Assembly: GCA_963921335.3 (NCBI GenBank)
Contig: CAWUFC020000001.1
Span: 1,178,001-1,242,000, forward strand
Direction: 5' to 3'
Length of the DNA stretch: 64,000 bases
From: CAWUFC02 sp963921335
Lineage (GTDB): Bacteria; Pseudomonadota; Gammaproteobacteria; Pseudomonadales; Halieaceae
How positions within the stretch are numbered: the first letter of the stretch is position 1; each line of letters opens with the position of its first letter. Made by a program: the position numbers and the translations under genes. A model generated the notes under the pieces. It was not told the origin of the DNA and made no database searches. It was given only the letters and a program-made list of their open reading frames with translations. This document shows positions 1-9,311 of this stretch, piece after piece.

Positions 1-706
1 CGACCACTCCGCTGGAGTATGAATAACACACGCCGAGCATGTCAGAGTGCTCAAGCGCCGGGCGGCCGCCAATATCGCTCATATCGTAAATGCGCGAAAG
101 TCCTACGAACACACCTTTGCACAACACAAATGCTGCCTCGCGCTCAAGACCTTGAAAATAATCATTCGCCCAGGCCGCAAAGCCTTTTAGAACCGGTCGG
201 CCCTCAAGTTCGGAAGGTTCTGAAATGGTGGTCCACTGCAGCTGCCAGCGCAGCACAGACTTGCCGTTGAGAAAGACCTCCGCCCTTGCCGTGCCGCCTT
301 CAGTGGGCATGTCCTCAACCTCGACATCGTAAACGCGCTCTTTGACTCCCCATCCTGGATGAGCCATCGCCAGAAGCGCCAGATCGTAAAGATGCGTGCA
401 ATTGCTGGTTGGATCGACCTGGGCAACAATGTCCGGCGCGGCGCAATCTAGTTTTATACCGGCGAGTGATTGCAGCGGCTTCAGCGCTCCGGGGCAGCTG
501 CTCATTGGTACGCGAAGTGCCTCGCCGTCTACATCGGTGACCATGCGGCCGTCATGGTTTAACTGGATGCGAAAGCCATGGCAGTCGTCCTCAAGTTCAG
601 CCTTCACTAATCCTGTTTCTGCGATGAGCCTGATGCGCCTTCGGTAGCAGCCCTGACCGTAGTGGGGATTGGGGTTTGGATTGTCGGTGAAATCATAGTC
701 AGTCAT
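1..706 (-). CDS. DUF2889-like protein, 3' end outside window
   Basis: This reading frame is open from ATG at 706 down to base 1 without a stop (235 codons visible), so its C-terminus lies outside the window. The middle of the protein (about residues 65-110) has a Cys-Pro-Gly segment, then L-x-x-L-x-G, then N-C-T-H-L-Y-D-L. This resembles the Cys and C-T-H-L pattern I associate with DUF2889 proteins, whose function is unknown. There is no signal peptide or membrane segment. It shares its strand with the downstream-facing SGNH-like gene whose stop lies 21 bases upstream of this start, so the two may be co-transcribed. The DUF2889 assignment is from motif recall only; the reading frame itself is secure because it is uninterrupted and has normal composition. 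Confidence 0.7.
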   Translation of the reverse strand, partial: MTDYDFTDNPNPNPHYGQGCYRRRIRLIAETGLVKAELEDDCHGFRIQLNHDGRMVTDVDGEALRVPMSSCPGALKPLQSLAGIKLDCAAPDIVAQVDPTSNCTHLYDLALLAMAHPGWGVKERVYDVEVEDMPTEGGTARAEVFLNGKSVLRWQLQWTTISEPSELEGRPVLKGFAAWANDYFQGLEREAAFVLCKGVFVGLSRIYDMSDIGGRPALEHSDMLGVCYSYSSGVV

Positions 707-727
707 GGTAGGACATTATAGGTTGAT

Positions 728-1819
728 CTAGTCGGTAATTGCTGACTGTCGAGCATAGTCGCTAATGCAGCGGCCGAAATATGATTCAGTCTGCTCGCAA
801 CTTTTCTCCATCTGCTCCAGCATGAGGCGGCCCAGGGCCGGGCTAAAATGCACGGGATCGTTGAACCACGGGTTAAGTCCATTCTGTGCGTCTGGCCTGG
901 GCGAGCGAGAATAACGATGCATGCCTGAAAAATTGCGCACCTCAGTCTGCAGTTTGTCCTTTAGCAAAGTCAGCCATACCAGGTACAACTGCTCACCACC
1001 CAGCTCATTCACTAGATTGAGGTAGTCCGAATGCGTTGGGTTGATGAACAGCAGCAGTTCAAAATCATGCTGTCGAGCCAGTTGCTCTATGCGCTGTAGC
1101 TGCGTCAAATAGGCATTCATGCTGGCATCAATGTCTGCCTGTTCGATCGCCAGGTAGCCACGCAGTATGCTGCGGCTGAAACGTTGCACCATCTGCCACG
1201 CACCTGCCTGTGCCTTGCTGTCGGTTTGCTGCGGCAACTCCCAGCTGCCATCGGATCTCAAAATCCGGCGGAAGCTGTTTGTGGGATCACTTTGCCAGTA
1301 ACTGATTGCGGCGGCGGTTGTTGTATCCGTGCTGAGAGTCACGGTGACATAATCCCGAAGGTTCTGCAGGGCATATTCGGAATTATCAGACAAATCGGGG
1401 TTCCGGCTAAAACGCGCCTCCATAAAACCCGCAATCTCGTGCTTTGGTGCCAGCGCAGCCTCGAAATCTAGCCCCAGGTAGACTCGTTCAACGGCGGGAA
1501 CCGCCTCTTGCAACAGTCGCAGCGCCTGGTAGAGCGAGCCGCCAGCATAGGCGCCGTTGTAACACTTGGCCTGCGATTGCATATCGCAGTGGAAGCCTTC
1601 CCCCACCCTGGAAGAGCCCAGAAAAAGCGTGTTTGGCTGCTGACGTCTTACCCTGTGGGGCTTGGCCAGGTGCAGGCCCCCGCTGAACTCGGTTCTGTGC
1701 GCTGAGGGCTGAGGACCGCTGGTTCGAAAGCCGTAGGGATCAATCCACAGATTAAAGGCTGCCGTGATTGTCAGGATGGTCACCAGGCTGGTCGCGGCAA
1801 TGGCGAGATAGCGTCCCAC
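728..1819 (-). CDS. SGNH-hydrolase-like membrane-anchored protein (363 aa), putative acyl-transfer partner
   Basis: There is an N-terminal membrane anchor (about residues 4-25) followed by an exported domain. A G-S-S-R block at 68-71 is in the place of the SGNH block I nucleophile, and W-F-N-D-P-V-H ends in D321-x-x-H324, the block V Asp/His pair. Two other proteins here, at 12191-13510 and 36507-37703, share the same architecture: anchor, (D/N)P(Y/F) just after the helix, R-R-Q-P before G-S-S-R, and a C-terminal D-x-x-H. Proteins of this kind (AlgX/AlgJ, DltD-like) often work with MBOAT acyltransferases on cell-surface polymers. The start is GTG at 1819. It is divergent from the acyl carrier protein gene. 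The role in O-acylation is inferred; the substrate is unknown. Confidence 0.7.
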   Translation of the reverse strand: MGRYLAIAATSLVTILTITAAFNLWIDPYGFRTSGPQPSAHRTEFSGGLHLAKPHRVRRQQPNTLFLGSSRVGEGFHCDMQSQAKCYNGAYAGGSLYQALRLLQEAVPAVERVYLGLDFEAALAPKHEIAGFMEARFSRNPDLSDNSEYALQNLRDYVTVTLSTDTTTAAAISYWQSDPTNSFRRILRSDGSWELPQQTDSKAQAGAWQMVQRFSRSILRGYLAIEQADIDASMNAYLTQLQRIEQLARQHDFELLLFINPTHSDYLNLVNELGGEQLYLVWLTLLKDKLQTEVRNFSGMHRYSRSPRPDAQNGLNPWFNDPVHFSPALGRLMLEQMEKSCEQTESYFGRCISDYARQSAITD

Positions 1820-1892
1820 GCCTTACGTGGACCTACCGGGGGCTTCGGGGTAGACTGCGCCGCGCAAACGCACGATTGGAATTTTGCTGTCA

Positions 1893-2123
1893 ATGAGCAT
1901 ACAAGAACAGATTATCGACATCATTGAGACGATCCTCAAGCATCAGGGTATGGCCCCAGTTGAGGTCAGTCTTGATGCCCAGCTATACGATGAAGGCGTC
2001 GGCCTGGACTCCATGTGCGTGGCAGAGCTTTCGGCAACCCTGGAAAAACGGTTTGGCAAGGACCCTTATACGCAGGGTGTACTGCCTCATACTGTCGCTG
2101 ACCTTGTCGAGTACTTCAGTTAG
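1893..2123 (+). CDS. Stand-alone acyl carrier protein (76 aa)
   Basis: This is a small acidic helical protein with G-L-D-S-M at residues 37-41. S40 is the expected 4'-phosphopantetheine attachment site, and the following helix (V-A-E-L-S-A-T-L-E) is typical of carrier proteins. The length (76 aa) is normal for an ACP. An in-frame TTG lies nine bases upstream, but the ATG at 1893 is preferred. It is the first gene of a tight plus-strand cassette with an adenylate-forming ligase, an SDR and a methyltransferase. That context indicates a dedicated carrier for a modified acyl or aryl group rather than the housekeeping fatty-acid ACP. Confidence 0.85.
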   Translation: MSIQEQIIDIIETILKHQGMAPVEVSLDAQLYDEGVGLDSMCVAELSATLEKRFGKDPYTQGVLPHTVADLVEYFS

Positions 2124-3420
2124 CCACTCGCCGCTTACACTATTGTCGGGGCAGGATCTCCCCGCCGATACGGTTTTTCTGCAGACATCGGAACGTGGCT
2201 GGAGCTATGCAGCCAGCGATGCGTTGATCGCGTCCCTTGCAAGCCATTTGCAACAGCAGCAGGTTCGACGCATCGCCATCCAGATGCCCGATCAGCCAGA
2301 GCTGGTATTTCTGTTACTCGCGGCTGTGGTTGCGGGGGTGGAGGTGCTTCCGGTCAGCGTCGATTACGAACCTGAACAATTGAATTCACTGCTCGATCGA
2401 AGTGGCATCGATTCCTGTTGGCGCGCATTGCCTGCGGTTTCAGAGGATCAGACTGATTTTGTCCCAGCGCAAGAACCAAAGCTATTGTTATTAACATCAG
2501 GCACCAGTGGGCCACCTAAATGTGTTAGGTATCTCTGGCGGGATTTGATGGCGCAGGTTCACAAGACTGAATCCTCTCACGCGCGTTGGCTGCTGGCATA
2601 CCGGCTGAATCATTTCGCGGGTATCCAGGTGCTATGTCACGTGCTTGTGCACGCTCAGACCCTCTTGTTGCCGGATAGCAGCGCCACTGCCGATGCGATT
2701 GCCACGGCAGTGCGCTTTGAGGCTACTCATATTTCTGCATCGCCCACGTTCTGGCGCTATGCCCTGGCTCTACCCGGCGTACAGGAAATCCATCCGCATC
2801 AGATCACGCTGGGCAGTGAGGTCGTCAGTGAAGACTTGCTGGCGCGTTTACGAGCGCTTTATCCCGGGGCTAGGCTTGTCCATATTTATGCCACTACCGA
2901 ACTGGGTTCCTGTGTGTCTGTGGCTGACGGCATGGCTGGGTTGCCAATCAGGGTTCTGCAAAGGCAGCCCGATGCCGCGGTTCAGTTCAAAGTTGACGAC
3001 GGTGAATTGTGGGTCAGGGCGTTGCACGGCATGGTTTCTTACCTAGATCAATCAGACAACACCACACTGGGATGGCGGCCAACCGGCGACCTTGTTGAGC
3101 TAACCGAGGAGCGTATCTTGTTTGTGGGTCGGCGCACCGAGGTCATCAATGTCGGCGGTATAAAAGTTAACCCGCAGCAAGTAGAGCAACATCTGCAGTC
3201 ACTACCGGAGGTCCAGTTACTTCGCGCATACGGTCGTGAAAATCCCATTACAGGACAGATTGTGGCTCTGGATGTGGTGTTGTCGCCCGGCATTGATGTG
3301 GCGCTTGCTGAAGATCGTATTTTCGAGGCAGCGCTCGATCTGCCGCGTCACAGCAGACCCCGCAGTGTGAATTTTGTAGACTCCCTCAGTATGACCAATA
3401 ACAAGTTGGAGCGCAGATGA
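2104..3420 (+). CDS. AMP-forming acyl/aryl ligase, probable ACP loader
   Basis: This is an ANL-superfamily adenylating enzyme. The phosphate-binding A3 motif T-S-G-T-S-G-P-P-K follows L-L-L-L. Y-A-T-T-E-L-G is the A5 motif, T-G-D-L is A7, G-R-R-T-E-V-I-N-V-G-G is A8, and the C-terminus ends in N-N-K-L-E-R with the A10 lysine. It is short for a CoA ligase (about 438 aa), with a reduced N-terminal domain. The start is uncertain: the frame is open upstream, but the ACP gene occupies it, so TTG at 2104 (20-base overlap with the ACP end) or TTG at 2143 are the best options. Neither has a strong ribosome binding site, so coupling to ACP translation is likely. It probably activates a carboxylate and loads the adjacent ACP. 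The stop overlaps the next ATG (ATGA). Confidence 0.8.
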   Translation: MSSTSVSHSPLTLLSGQDLPADTVFLQTSERGWSYAASDALIASLASHLQQQQVRRIAIQMPDQPELVFLLLAAVVAGVEVLPVSVDYEPEQLNSLLDRSGIDSCWRALPAVSEDQTDFVPAQEPKLLLLTSGTSGPPKCVRYLWRDLMAQVHKTESSHARWLLAYRLNHFAGIQVLCHVLVHAQTLLLPDSSATADAIATAVRFEATHISASPTFWRYALALPGVQEIHPHQITLGSEVVSEDLLARLRALYPGARLVHIYATTELGSCVSVADGMAGLPIRVLQRQPDAAVQFKVDDGELWVRALHGMVSYLDQSDNTTLGWRPTGDLVELTEERILFVGRRTEVINVGGIKVNPQQVEQHLQSLPEVQLLRAYGRENPITGQIVALDVVLSPGIDVALAEDRIFEAALDLPRHSRPRSVNFVDSLSMTNNKLERR

Positions 3421-4139
3421 AACGGGTGCTGATCAGTGGAGGTAGCAAAGGGCTGGGCCAGGGGCTGGTTCAGGCGTTCCTCCAGGAAGGGCACAGGGTG
3501 GCTACTTTCAGTCGCAGTGAAAGCAACGCGGTGCTGCGTTGGCAGAAGCAATACCCGGATAGGTTCTACTATCGCTGCCTGGATATGACCGACGTGGACG
3601 CTTGCGCAGAGTATCTTCGAGGGCTTCAGGAGCACTGGGGCGATGTCGAAATATTGGTCAATAACGCAGGTCAGGCACAGACCAGTCTGCTGGCTTTGGA
3701 AGATGATCAGTCAATCGAAAAACTGGTCGGACTCAATCTCACCGCGAGTATGCAACTGACGCGAAAGGTGGTGAGACCCATGCTCGCTCTCGGTTGGGGT
3801 AGGGTGATCAATATCTCCTCGATTGTTGGCCTTGATGGTTACCGTGGGCTGTCCGTGTACAGTGCGACCAAGGCCGCACTGGACGGCTTCACACGATCGC
3901 TGGCGCGCGAGTTGGGCGCGCGTAACATTACAGTTAATTCAGTTGCCCCCGGTTATCTGGACACAGACATGACTGAAGAGCTTGAAGCTGCGCAGCGCGA
4001 TCAGATTGTGCGGCGCACGCCTCTGGGGCGGCTTGGACGGCCCCAGGACGTAGCGGCGATGGTGTTGTTCCTCGCCGACGACGAAGCGGGATTTATCACT
4101 GGGCAGACGTTTGTGGTTGACGGTGGTATTAGCGCCTGA
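3417..4139 (+). CDS. FabG-like short-chain dehydrogenase/reductase (240 aa)
   Basis: This is a classical SDR. The N-terminal nucleotide-binding turn is G-G-S-K-G-L-G (8-14), then N-N-A-G (82-85). The catalytic residues are S134/S135, Y148 and K152 in Y-S-A-T-K, and the C-terminus is G-x-x-x-x-V-D-G-G. The sequence is close to 3-oxoacyl-ACP reductases in length and motifs. It overlaps the ligase stop by ATGA and its own stop overlaps the next start (TGATG), so translation is probably coupled through the cassette. The likely role is NAD(P)H reduction of a 3-keto (or similar) group on the ACP-bound chain. The substrate is inferred from context only. Confidence 0.88.
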   Translation: MKRVLISGGSKGLGQGLVQAFLQEGHRVATFSRSESNAVLRWQKQYPDRFYYRCLDMTDVDACAEYLRGLQEHWGDVEILVNNAGQAQTSLLALEDDQSIEKLVGLNLTASMQLTRKVVRPMLALGWGRVINISSIVGLDGYRGLSVYSATKAALDGFTRSLARELGARNITVNSVAPGYLDTDMTEELEAAQRDQIVRRTPLGRLGRPQDVAAMVLFLADDEAGFITGQTFVVDGGISA

Positions 4140-4957
4140 TGGCGAATAGTGCTGCTCATTACGATACTGTCGCTCACGCCTGGCGCTGGTTACTTGGGGC
4201 CGATCTGCACTATGGCCTGTTTTCCGACGGTAGCGAAGATTTGGCTACCGCTACCGATGCGCTGACCAACCAGATGCTGGAAGCGGCGATGCTGTCTGCT
4301 GGTGAGCGGGTGCTGGATGTGGGCTGTGGCAATGGACGCACGGCCGTGCGGCTGGTGCGCGAAACCGGCTGTGAGATGTTGGGAATATCTCCCAGCCAGA
4401 CCTGCATAGAACTGGCCTGGCGCCATGCTTTGGAATCTGGTGTGCAAGCCGAATTTATTCAGGCGGACGGCCAGAGTACCGGCTTCGAAGCGAATAGTTT
4501 TGACTGCATCTGGGTGATGGAGTCTTCACACCTGATGTTGAATAAGCAGGCATTAATGGCGGAATGTGAGCGTTTGCTCCGCGCCGGTGGCCAGGTGGTT
4601 CTGTGCGATATTGTCGCCTTACGTCCACTCGATATGAGTCTGCTGCTGCAGCACCGTGACGCCTTCCTGACGCTGCAGTCCGCTTTCGGGCGGGCTCGGA
4701 TGGAAACTCGAGAGGCTTACATGACCTACGTTGATAACGCGGGCCTGACAATGCACTCGTGGCGTGACCTGACCCGGCAAACCCAGCCAACATTCACCAG
4801 CTGGCTGGCCAATGCCAATAGCCATCGCGAGGCGATAGTCGCTGAGTTGGATGACGCGGCCTGGCAATCATTTCATGATGCCTGTGGCATTCTCGCCAGC
4901 TTTTGGGACGACATGTTGGGTTACGCGCTGATGGTCGCCAAGAAACCAGTGCCTTGA
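4139..4957 (+). CDS. Class I SAM-dependent methyltransferase (272 aa)
   Basis: Motif I is V-L-D-V-G-C-G-N-G-R near residue 59, and an acidic motif II (I-Q-A-D-G) and the W-V-M-E-S-S-H segment follow. The layout resembles small-molecule O-/N-methyltransferases of the RebM/sarcosine type. It is the last gene of the ACP-ligase-SDR cassette and overlaps the SDR stop (TGATG). The most economical reading is O-methylation of the group made on the ACP or of a cluster sugar. The exact acceptor cannot be deduced. It converges with the MBOAT gene, 30 bases away. Confidence 0.85.
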   Translation: MANSAAHYDTVAHAWRWLLGADLHYGLFSDGSEDLATATDALTNQMLEAAMLSAGERVLDVGCGNGRTAVRLVRETGCEMLGISPSQTCIELAWRHALESGVQAEFIQADGQSTGFEANSFDCIWVMESSHLMLNKQALMAECERLLRAGGQVVLCDIVALRPLDMSLLLQHRDAFLTLQSAFGRARMETREAYMTYVDNAGLTMHSWRDLTRQTQPTFTSWLANANSHREAIVAELDDAAWQSFHDACGILASFWDDMLGYALMVAKKPVP

Positions 4958-4987
4958 TGCAGTGCTCATTAGAGCAGAGCTGGCGAC

Positions 4988-6514
4988 TTAAAACTGGAAA
5001 TATAGGAACGGACTGACCTGGGTAAGATTCATTGCTGCTATTGCTAGCAGTAGCGAAACGTAAATTCCCCAGCTAGCGCTGGGATGCCACTCCAGTCGCA
5101 GCACAGCCGCTCGACCACCGCTGCTGTCCAGCATGACTTGCTGAGCGGCAAATAATTGTTGTGTGCAGGGCAGTAGCCAACAGGTAAGCAGGGCTGCCAG
5201 CAGCGCTGAGCTTGTTAGCATGACCTCGTTCATCGGTAATCCCAGGTGTGCAGGCCATGACACAAGCTTGCTGCTTTGAATCAGTTTGCTGTAGTCGGAA
5301 CTAAAACTAAGCCAGCCGCCATTGAGCAGTGCAGAGTAGGCCTCTGTCGCTATCTCCAGTGACTCCGCCCTGAAAATCACTAAAGTCAGTGCCACCACGG
5401 TAAACGTGAAAAGCTGTGCGATGTGTTGATAGATCGGATGAGTCACCAGGCCCATGGGTCCGGCAACATGTATGCGCCATAGTTGGTGTATGACAACATA
5501 GCTGCCGTGACACAGGCCGTAGACAACGAAAGTCCATCCAGCGCCATGCCAGACGCCCCCCAGAAACATCGTGGCAAAAAGGTTGAATCGTTGGCGACCA
5601 GGGCTGCACAAGAAACCGCCCAGGGGGCTGTACACATAATCGCGCAAAAAACGCGCCAGAGTGGCGTGCCAGGTGCGCCAAAAGTCGCTGATGTTGCGTG
5701 CCCGATAGGGCGAAATAAAGTTAACCGGTAGGCGTATCCCAAACAGACAAGCCAACCCGATGGCCATGTCGCTGTAGCCAGAGAAATCAAAATAGAGCTG
5801 GAATGCATAGGCCAGGCTAGCCGTAGCCATATCGATGCTGTGCAAAGAGTGTCCGCTAGCGAGAAGGACGTAGGCCGGATCTGAAAAATGTGCGAAACCG
5901 TCTGCCAGCACAACTTTTTTGAACAAGCCAATGGCGAGTATGCTAAGACCGACAGCCAGTGCCTCCCGGTTTAGAGGTCGAGCATTAATGGCACGAAACT
6001 GCGGCAGCATATCGTTGTGATGGACAATCGGACCGGCTATTAACTGCGGAAAGAAACAAACAAACAATAAGTATTCCAGCCAGCTGTGCCTATCAGTTTT
6101 GCCCTGGGCACTATCGACAAGATAAGTGATCTGCTGAAAGGTGTAGAAGCTGATGGCCAGCGGCAGCACGATGTTCTGAAGATTGAAGTCGAGATCAAAC
6201 GCTGCGTTGGCGCTGTCGATAAACCAGTTGAAGTATTTGAAATAGCCAAGCAGCGTCAGATTGAAGACAATGCCAGTTAACAGTAAGACACGTGATTTTT
6301 GCTCGCTAAGCGTTCTGCCCAGTCGAAAATTCACTGCCGCTGAACCGAGGATCAGGAGAAGATAAACCGGGTTCCACCAGCCGTAAAAAAACAGGGATGC
6401 CAGGCACAGCCAGGCCAATGTCAGTTGCTTGTTGTGAAGGCGCTGCAATAGCGCGAAAACTCCCAGCACCAGTGGCAAAAACAAGAGCAGGAACTCGACT
6501 GAATTAAACAGCAC
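4988..6514 (-). CDS. MBOAT-family O-acyltransferase (508 aa), AlgI-like, copy 1
   Basis: This is a multi-pass membrane protein of the membrane-bound O-acyltransferase family. The N-terminus L-F-N-S-V-E-F-L-L-L-F-L-P is typical of AlgI/PatA relatives, then F-F-P-Q-L-I-A-G-P-I-V-H-H, Y-F-D-F-S-G-Y-S-D-M-A-I-G-L, and the catalytic-histidine motif G-G-V-W-H-G-A-G-W. Such enzymes move an acyl group from a cytoplasmic donor across the membrane to a surface polysaccharide. It is the last gene of the long minus-strand run and faces the ACP-ligase cassette, which could supply an unusual acyl donor. The gap of 85 bases from the upstream 903-aa gene shows no clear promoter. A second copy lies at 10721-12187. 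Confidence 0.9.
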   Translation of the reverse strand: MLFNSVEFLLLFLPLVLGVFALLQRLHNKQLTLAWLCLASLFFYGWWNPVYLLLILGSAAVNFRLGRTLSEQKSRVLLLTGIVFNLTLLGYFKYFNWFIDSANAAFDLDFNLQNIVLPLAISFYTFQQITYLVDSAQGKTDRHSWLEYLLFVCFFPQLIAGPIVHHNDMLPQFRAINARPLNREALAVGLSILAIGLFKKVVLADGFAHFSDPAYVLLASGHSLHSIDMATASLAYAFQLYFDFSGYSDMAIGLACLFGIRLPVNFISPYRARNISDFWRTWHATLARFLRDYVYSPLGGFLCSPGRQRFNLFATMFLGGVWHGAGWTFVVYGLCHGSYVVIHQLWRIHVAGPMGLVTHPIYQHIAQLFTFTVVALTLVIFRAESLEIATEAYSALLNGGWLSFSSDYSKLIQSSKLVSWPAHLGLPMNEVMLTSSALLAALLTCWLLPCTQQLFAAQQVMLDSSGGRAAVLRLEWHPSASWGIYVSLLLAIAAMNLTQVSPFLYFQF

Positions 6515-6599
6515 CTGGTTTCTGGCTTCGTGAATAGTAGGGTGACATATCCAGCATTATCCTGACTTCTCCCGACCGCGTCGACCTGGTCGCTTGTGC

Positions 6600-9311
6600 T
6601 CAGTCTGCTGGGACGAGTTGAACGTCCAATAGTTGGCCCGGGTGATTGACATACAGCCCGGCGGCTGGCCTTTTCCAGAAACGGTGCCAAATGCCCAGTC
6701 TCAGAAGATATTGATGTCGACCAGGGCGCAGCATAAATTGACCTGAGCTCTCACCCCAGCGAATCGTCGCCTGGGCTGCTTCTGTTACATTGATACCCAG
6801 TAGCAGATAGTCCGAGCCTGCGCCGTTGTGACTGATCAACCATCCATTGTCTTGCTGAGACTGCAGCGATTGTGCGCTGGACAGCTTAGCTCGCCAGCGA
6901 CTATCGCCGTTAGCCCAAAGCCAGGGCAGTTCGCCCAGATCGATATTCTGTTGCATGTGTAACGGAAGCGGCTGGCCTTTGACTGCGGTATTGGCAGCCA
7001 CTGCATGCAGGTGGTTACAAAAATCACCTCCTGACTGGGCCCACAGCTTATAGCGCTCGTACTGCATGCAGGGCTCAAAATGTTTGAATACGAATTCCGC
7101 CATGCGAAAAGATCGTAACTCGTTGGCCACGCCATCTTTGTTATCCCAATCGTTGCCCTGGCGCATGATCACCAGGGGAAGATCGCCATTCTGTAGCTGC
7201 TTCGCCATCTCTTCGATAAGGTAGGATTGCGCGCGCTCACCACTTTGGTAGATGGTTTCCATCAGGTAACCCGGCAGCGGTCGTCCACTGAGTGCATACA
7301 GCAGCGGCGAGTTGGTGAAGTCGTAGAAGCTTTGTTGTCCATTCAAAGACTGGGTGAGGACGTCAATGATCGGGGGTGCGGGTTCCTGGCTGAGCCTCGG
7401 CGAAGAGGGAATCGGTTTAAATAGCTCGCTTTGTCCGGTTTTGGTGGGGCTGGCGAGGGCGGGTAGTTCCCTGTTTACACCAAAGCTGTAGTAGACCTTG
7501 TTAAATACATCGCGGCGCTCCGGGAATACAGCGAAAAGCGCAGTGGTATACACCAGTATCAGGGGAACTAGCCAGCGCTCAGAGAGTTGTCTGACCGAGA
7601 GTAGTAACATGATACCTAGCAGTGGGTACAGATAGGCGTTGAAGTAGCCAACATACAGCGTGTGACGATGCAGAGAGCGCATGCCGAGTACAAGGCAAAC
7701 CACCGCAAGAAACAACATCCCCTGATGCCAGTTGAGTCGGCCATTTGAGCGCAGTGCGACGACCAATGCCAGACAGCCTACTAAAGGCAGCACAGCATAC
7801 TGTAATAACTCGGCAGCACCGATAGATTTAAATAGCGCTGGCCAGGATGCGACTACCGTCTGGATCGAGAGGTAGTTGACGATCTGAAGCAGCAAGGATA
7901 GCGGCTGGCGCTCTTGCCATAACGCCAGCAGACTGAAAATCAGTAGACAAACTGCGGCACTAATGAGCATGGGTTTCAATAAACCTAAGGCGGACCTGCT
8001 ACCCTCATTGCGCCAGCGCAGCGCAATCAGACCCAGGAAACCTGTCGTAGCCGCAGCACCGAAATCGGGGCGCCACAGAATCAGGGCGGGGATACAAATC
8101 GCGAGCCAGCGCGCGCTGTGCTGCATGTCGCGACTCGCCAGAATGATCAGTAGCGGAATGAGCAGGGGCGTGTAGTAGGGATGAACGAGATGGTAGCTGG
8201 GCAACAGGAACAGTAGCAGGAAGGCGCCGTCGGCGCGCAACAGGTGAGAAAGGACTGAATACAGTAGCCAGATCGCCAGTGCCCTTGGAAGCCAGCCCAT
8301 CATGTAGCCCTGCCCCCACACCAGGGCCTCGGTATCGGCGGCGGGTTTCAGCAGTTTGTAGAACAACTGGGGTAGCAGGTCGAACAGACCGTGAATGGGG
8401 TAGTAGTCGATAAAGGGCAGGCTGCCGTACTGGAATCCCTGTTGCAGTGGCACCACCATTTCGCCGAGATGGTAGTAGTCGTAGTCATGTAGGTTGAATA
8501 CGCTGACCTGGTACTCCAGCACCACCACATTGCTGATCAGCAGCGCTGGCCAAAACAGGCGATGCCTGAGTGCCCCGCTGCTACCCATGTTGTGATAAAG
8601 CGGGCGGATTATCAGTCCGACGCCTATCGCCAACACAATCAGGGCAGGCCAACCCTGGACGTGGTGCAGTTCCCTGCCGAGTACCCAGAGTACCGGCCAG
8701 AGTATTAGCAGTAACCAAAACAGTTGGCTGACTCTGGCGTTGTAGTATTCCGGCCAGCGTCGCTGTGCAAGCACCAGCAGGCTGTAGGCGAGAATCAGCC
8801 ACAGCGGTTGTGGCAGCAACGCGGCACTGTCGCCCAGCAGTAAAACCGCGCTCAGGCTCAGCTGGTAGGCCAGCAGCGGTCGCAGCCAGCGCTGGTCCAG
8901 ACTCTGGCTTTGCCAGTCCGCCGGAGCTAGCCGCCGCTCTCCAAGCACGCAAGCGGCAGCGGCGGTTATCAGTAGTGCGGTATTGAGAAATACGGTATTG
9001 CCGCTGAACAGGTAAAGCCCGGCGTTGCTCAACAACACGGCTGCAATGAGCGCTTCCGGCCAGGTCTCTTGCAGCGGCCATTGGCTTGCGGGTGTACGTT
9101 TGCCTGTCAGCAGGTAAAGCAGGCAGCAGCCCAGCAACCAGCTGCCCAAATAAACACTGTTGCGACCAGCAGCGTTAACGCCCGCCAGGGTACTGACACC
9201 AATCACTCGGTCGCCGAAGTCATTGAGTGGCTGCAATCCATTGGCAATCAGGCCTGCACCTGCCAGTAACAGCAGGTAGGGCAGGTAGGCTGGCCAGTCG
9301 CGCCGCTTCAT
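6600..9311 (-). CDS. Large polytopic membrane protein (903 aa), GT-C-like with C-terminal exported domain
   Basis: It has many hydrophobic segments up to about residue 620, then a non-membrane C-terminal region of about 280 residues that I expect on the outer face. After several helices a loop carries H-D-Y-D-Y-Y-H (275-281) followed by Y-G-S-L-P-F-I-D-Y-Y-P-I-H-G. Acidic loop residues of this kind are catalytic in GT-C glycosyltransferases that use polyprenyl-phosphate sugars. I do not recognise a named family. The start ATG overlaps the sulfotransferase stop (ATGA), tying it to the ABC permease/sulfotransferase run. The alternative is a polysaccharide polymerase or ligase. Confidence 0.6.
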   Translation of the reverse strand: MKRRDWPAYLPYLLLLAGAGLIANGLQPLNDFGDRVIGVSTLAGVNAAGRNSVYLGSWLLGCCLLYLLTGKRTPASQWPLQETWPEALIAAVLLSNAGLYLFSGNTVFLNTALLITAAAACVLGERRLAPADWQSQSLDQRWLRPLLAYQLSLSAVLLLGDSAALLPQPLWLILAYSLLVLAQRRWPEYYNARVSQLFWLLLILWPVLWVLGRELHHVQGWPALIVLAIGVGLIIRPLYHNMGSSGALRHRLFWPALLISNVVVLEYQVSVFNLHDYDYYHLGEMVVPLQQGFQYGSLPFIDYYPIHGLFDLLPQLFYKLLKPAADTEALVWGQGYMMGWLPRALAIWLLYSVLSHLLRADGAFLLLFLLPSYHLVHPYYTPLLIPLLIILASRDMQHSARWLAICIPALILWRPDFGAAATTGFLGLIALRWRNEGSRSALGLLKPMLISAAVCLLIFSLLALWQERQPLSLLLQIVNYLSIQTVVASWPALFKSIGAAELLQYAVLPLVGCLALVVALRSNGRLNWHQGMLFLAVVCLVLGMRSLHRHTLYVGYFNAYLYPLLGIMLLLSVRQLSERWLVPLILVYTTALFAVFPERRDVFNKVYYSFGVNRELPALASPTKTGQSELFKPIPSSPRLSQEPAPPIIDVLTQSLNGQQSFYDFTNSPLLYALSGRPLPGYLMETIYQSGERAQSYLIEEMAKQLQNGDLPLVIMRQGNDWDNKDGVANELRSFRMAEFVFKHFEPCMQYERYKLWAQSGGDFCNHLHAVAANTAVKGQPLPLHMQQNIDLGELPWLWANGDSRWRAKLSSAQSLQSQQDNGWLISHNGAGSDYLLLGINVTEAAQATIRWGESSGQFMLRPGRHQYLLRLGIWHRFWKRPAAGLYVNHPGQLLDVQLVPAD

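Noticed and set aside
4963..4976. TGCTC-ATTA-GAGCA hairpin between converging genes as a terminator
   Set aside because: Only five base pairs and no T-run on either side.
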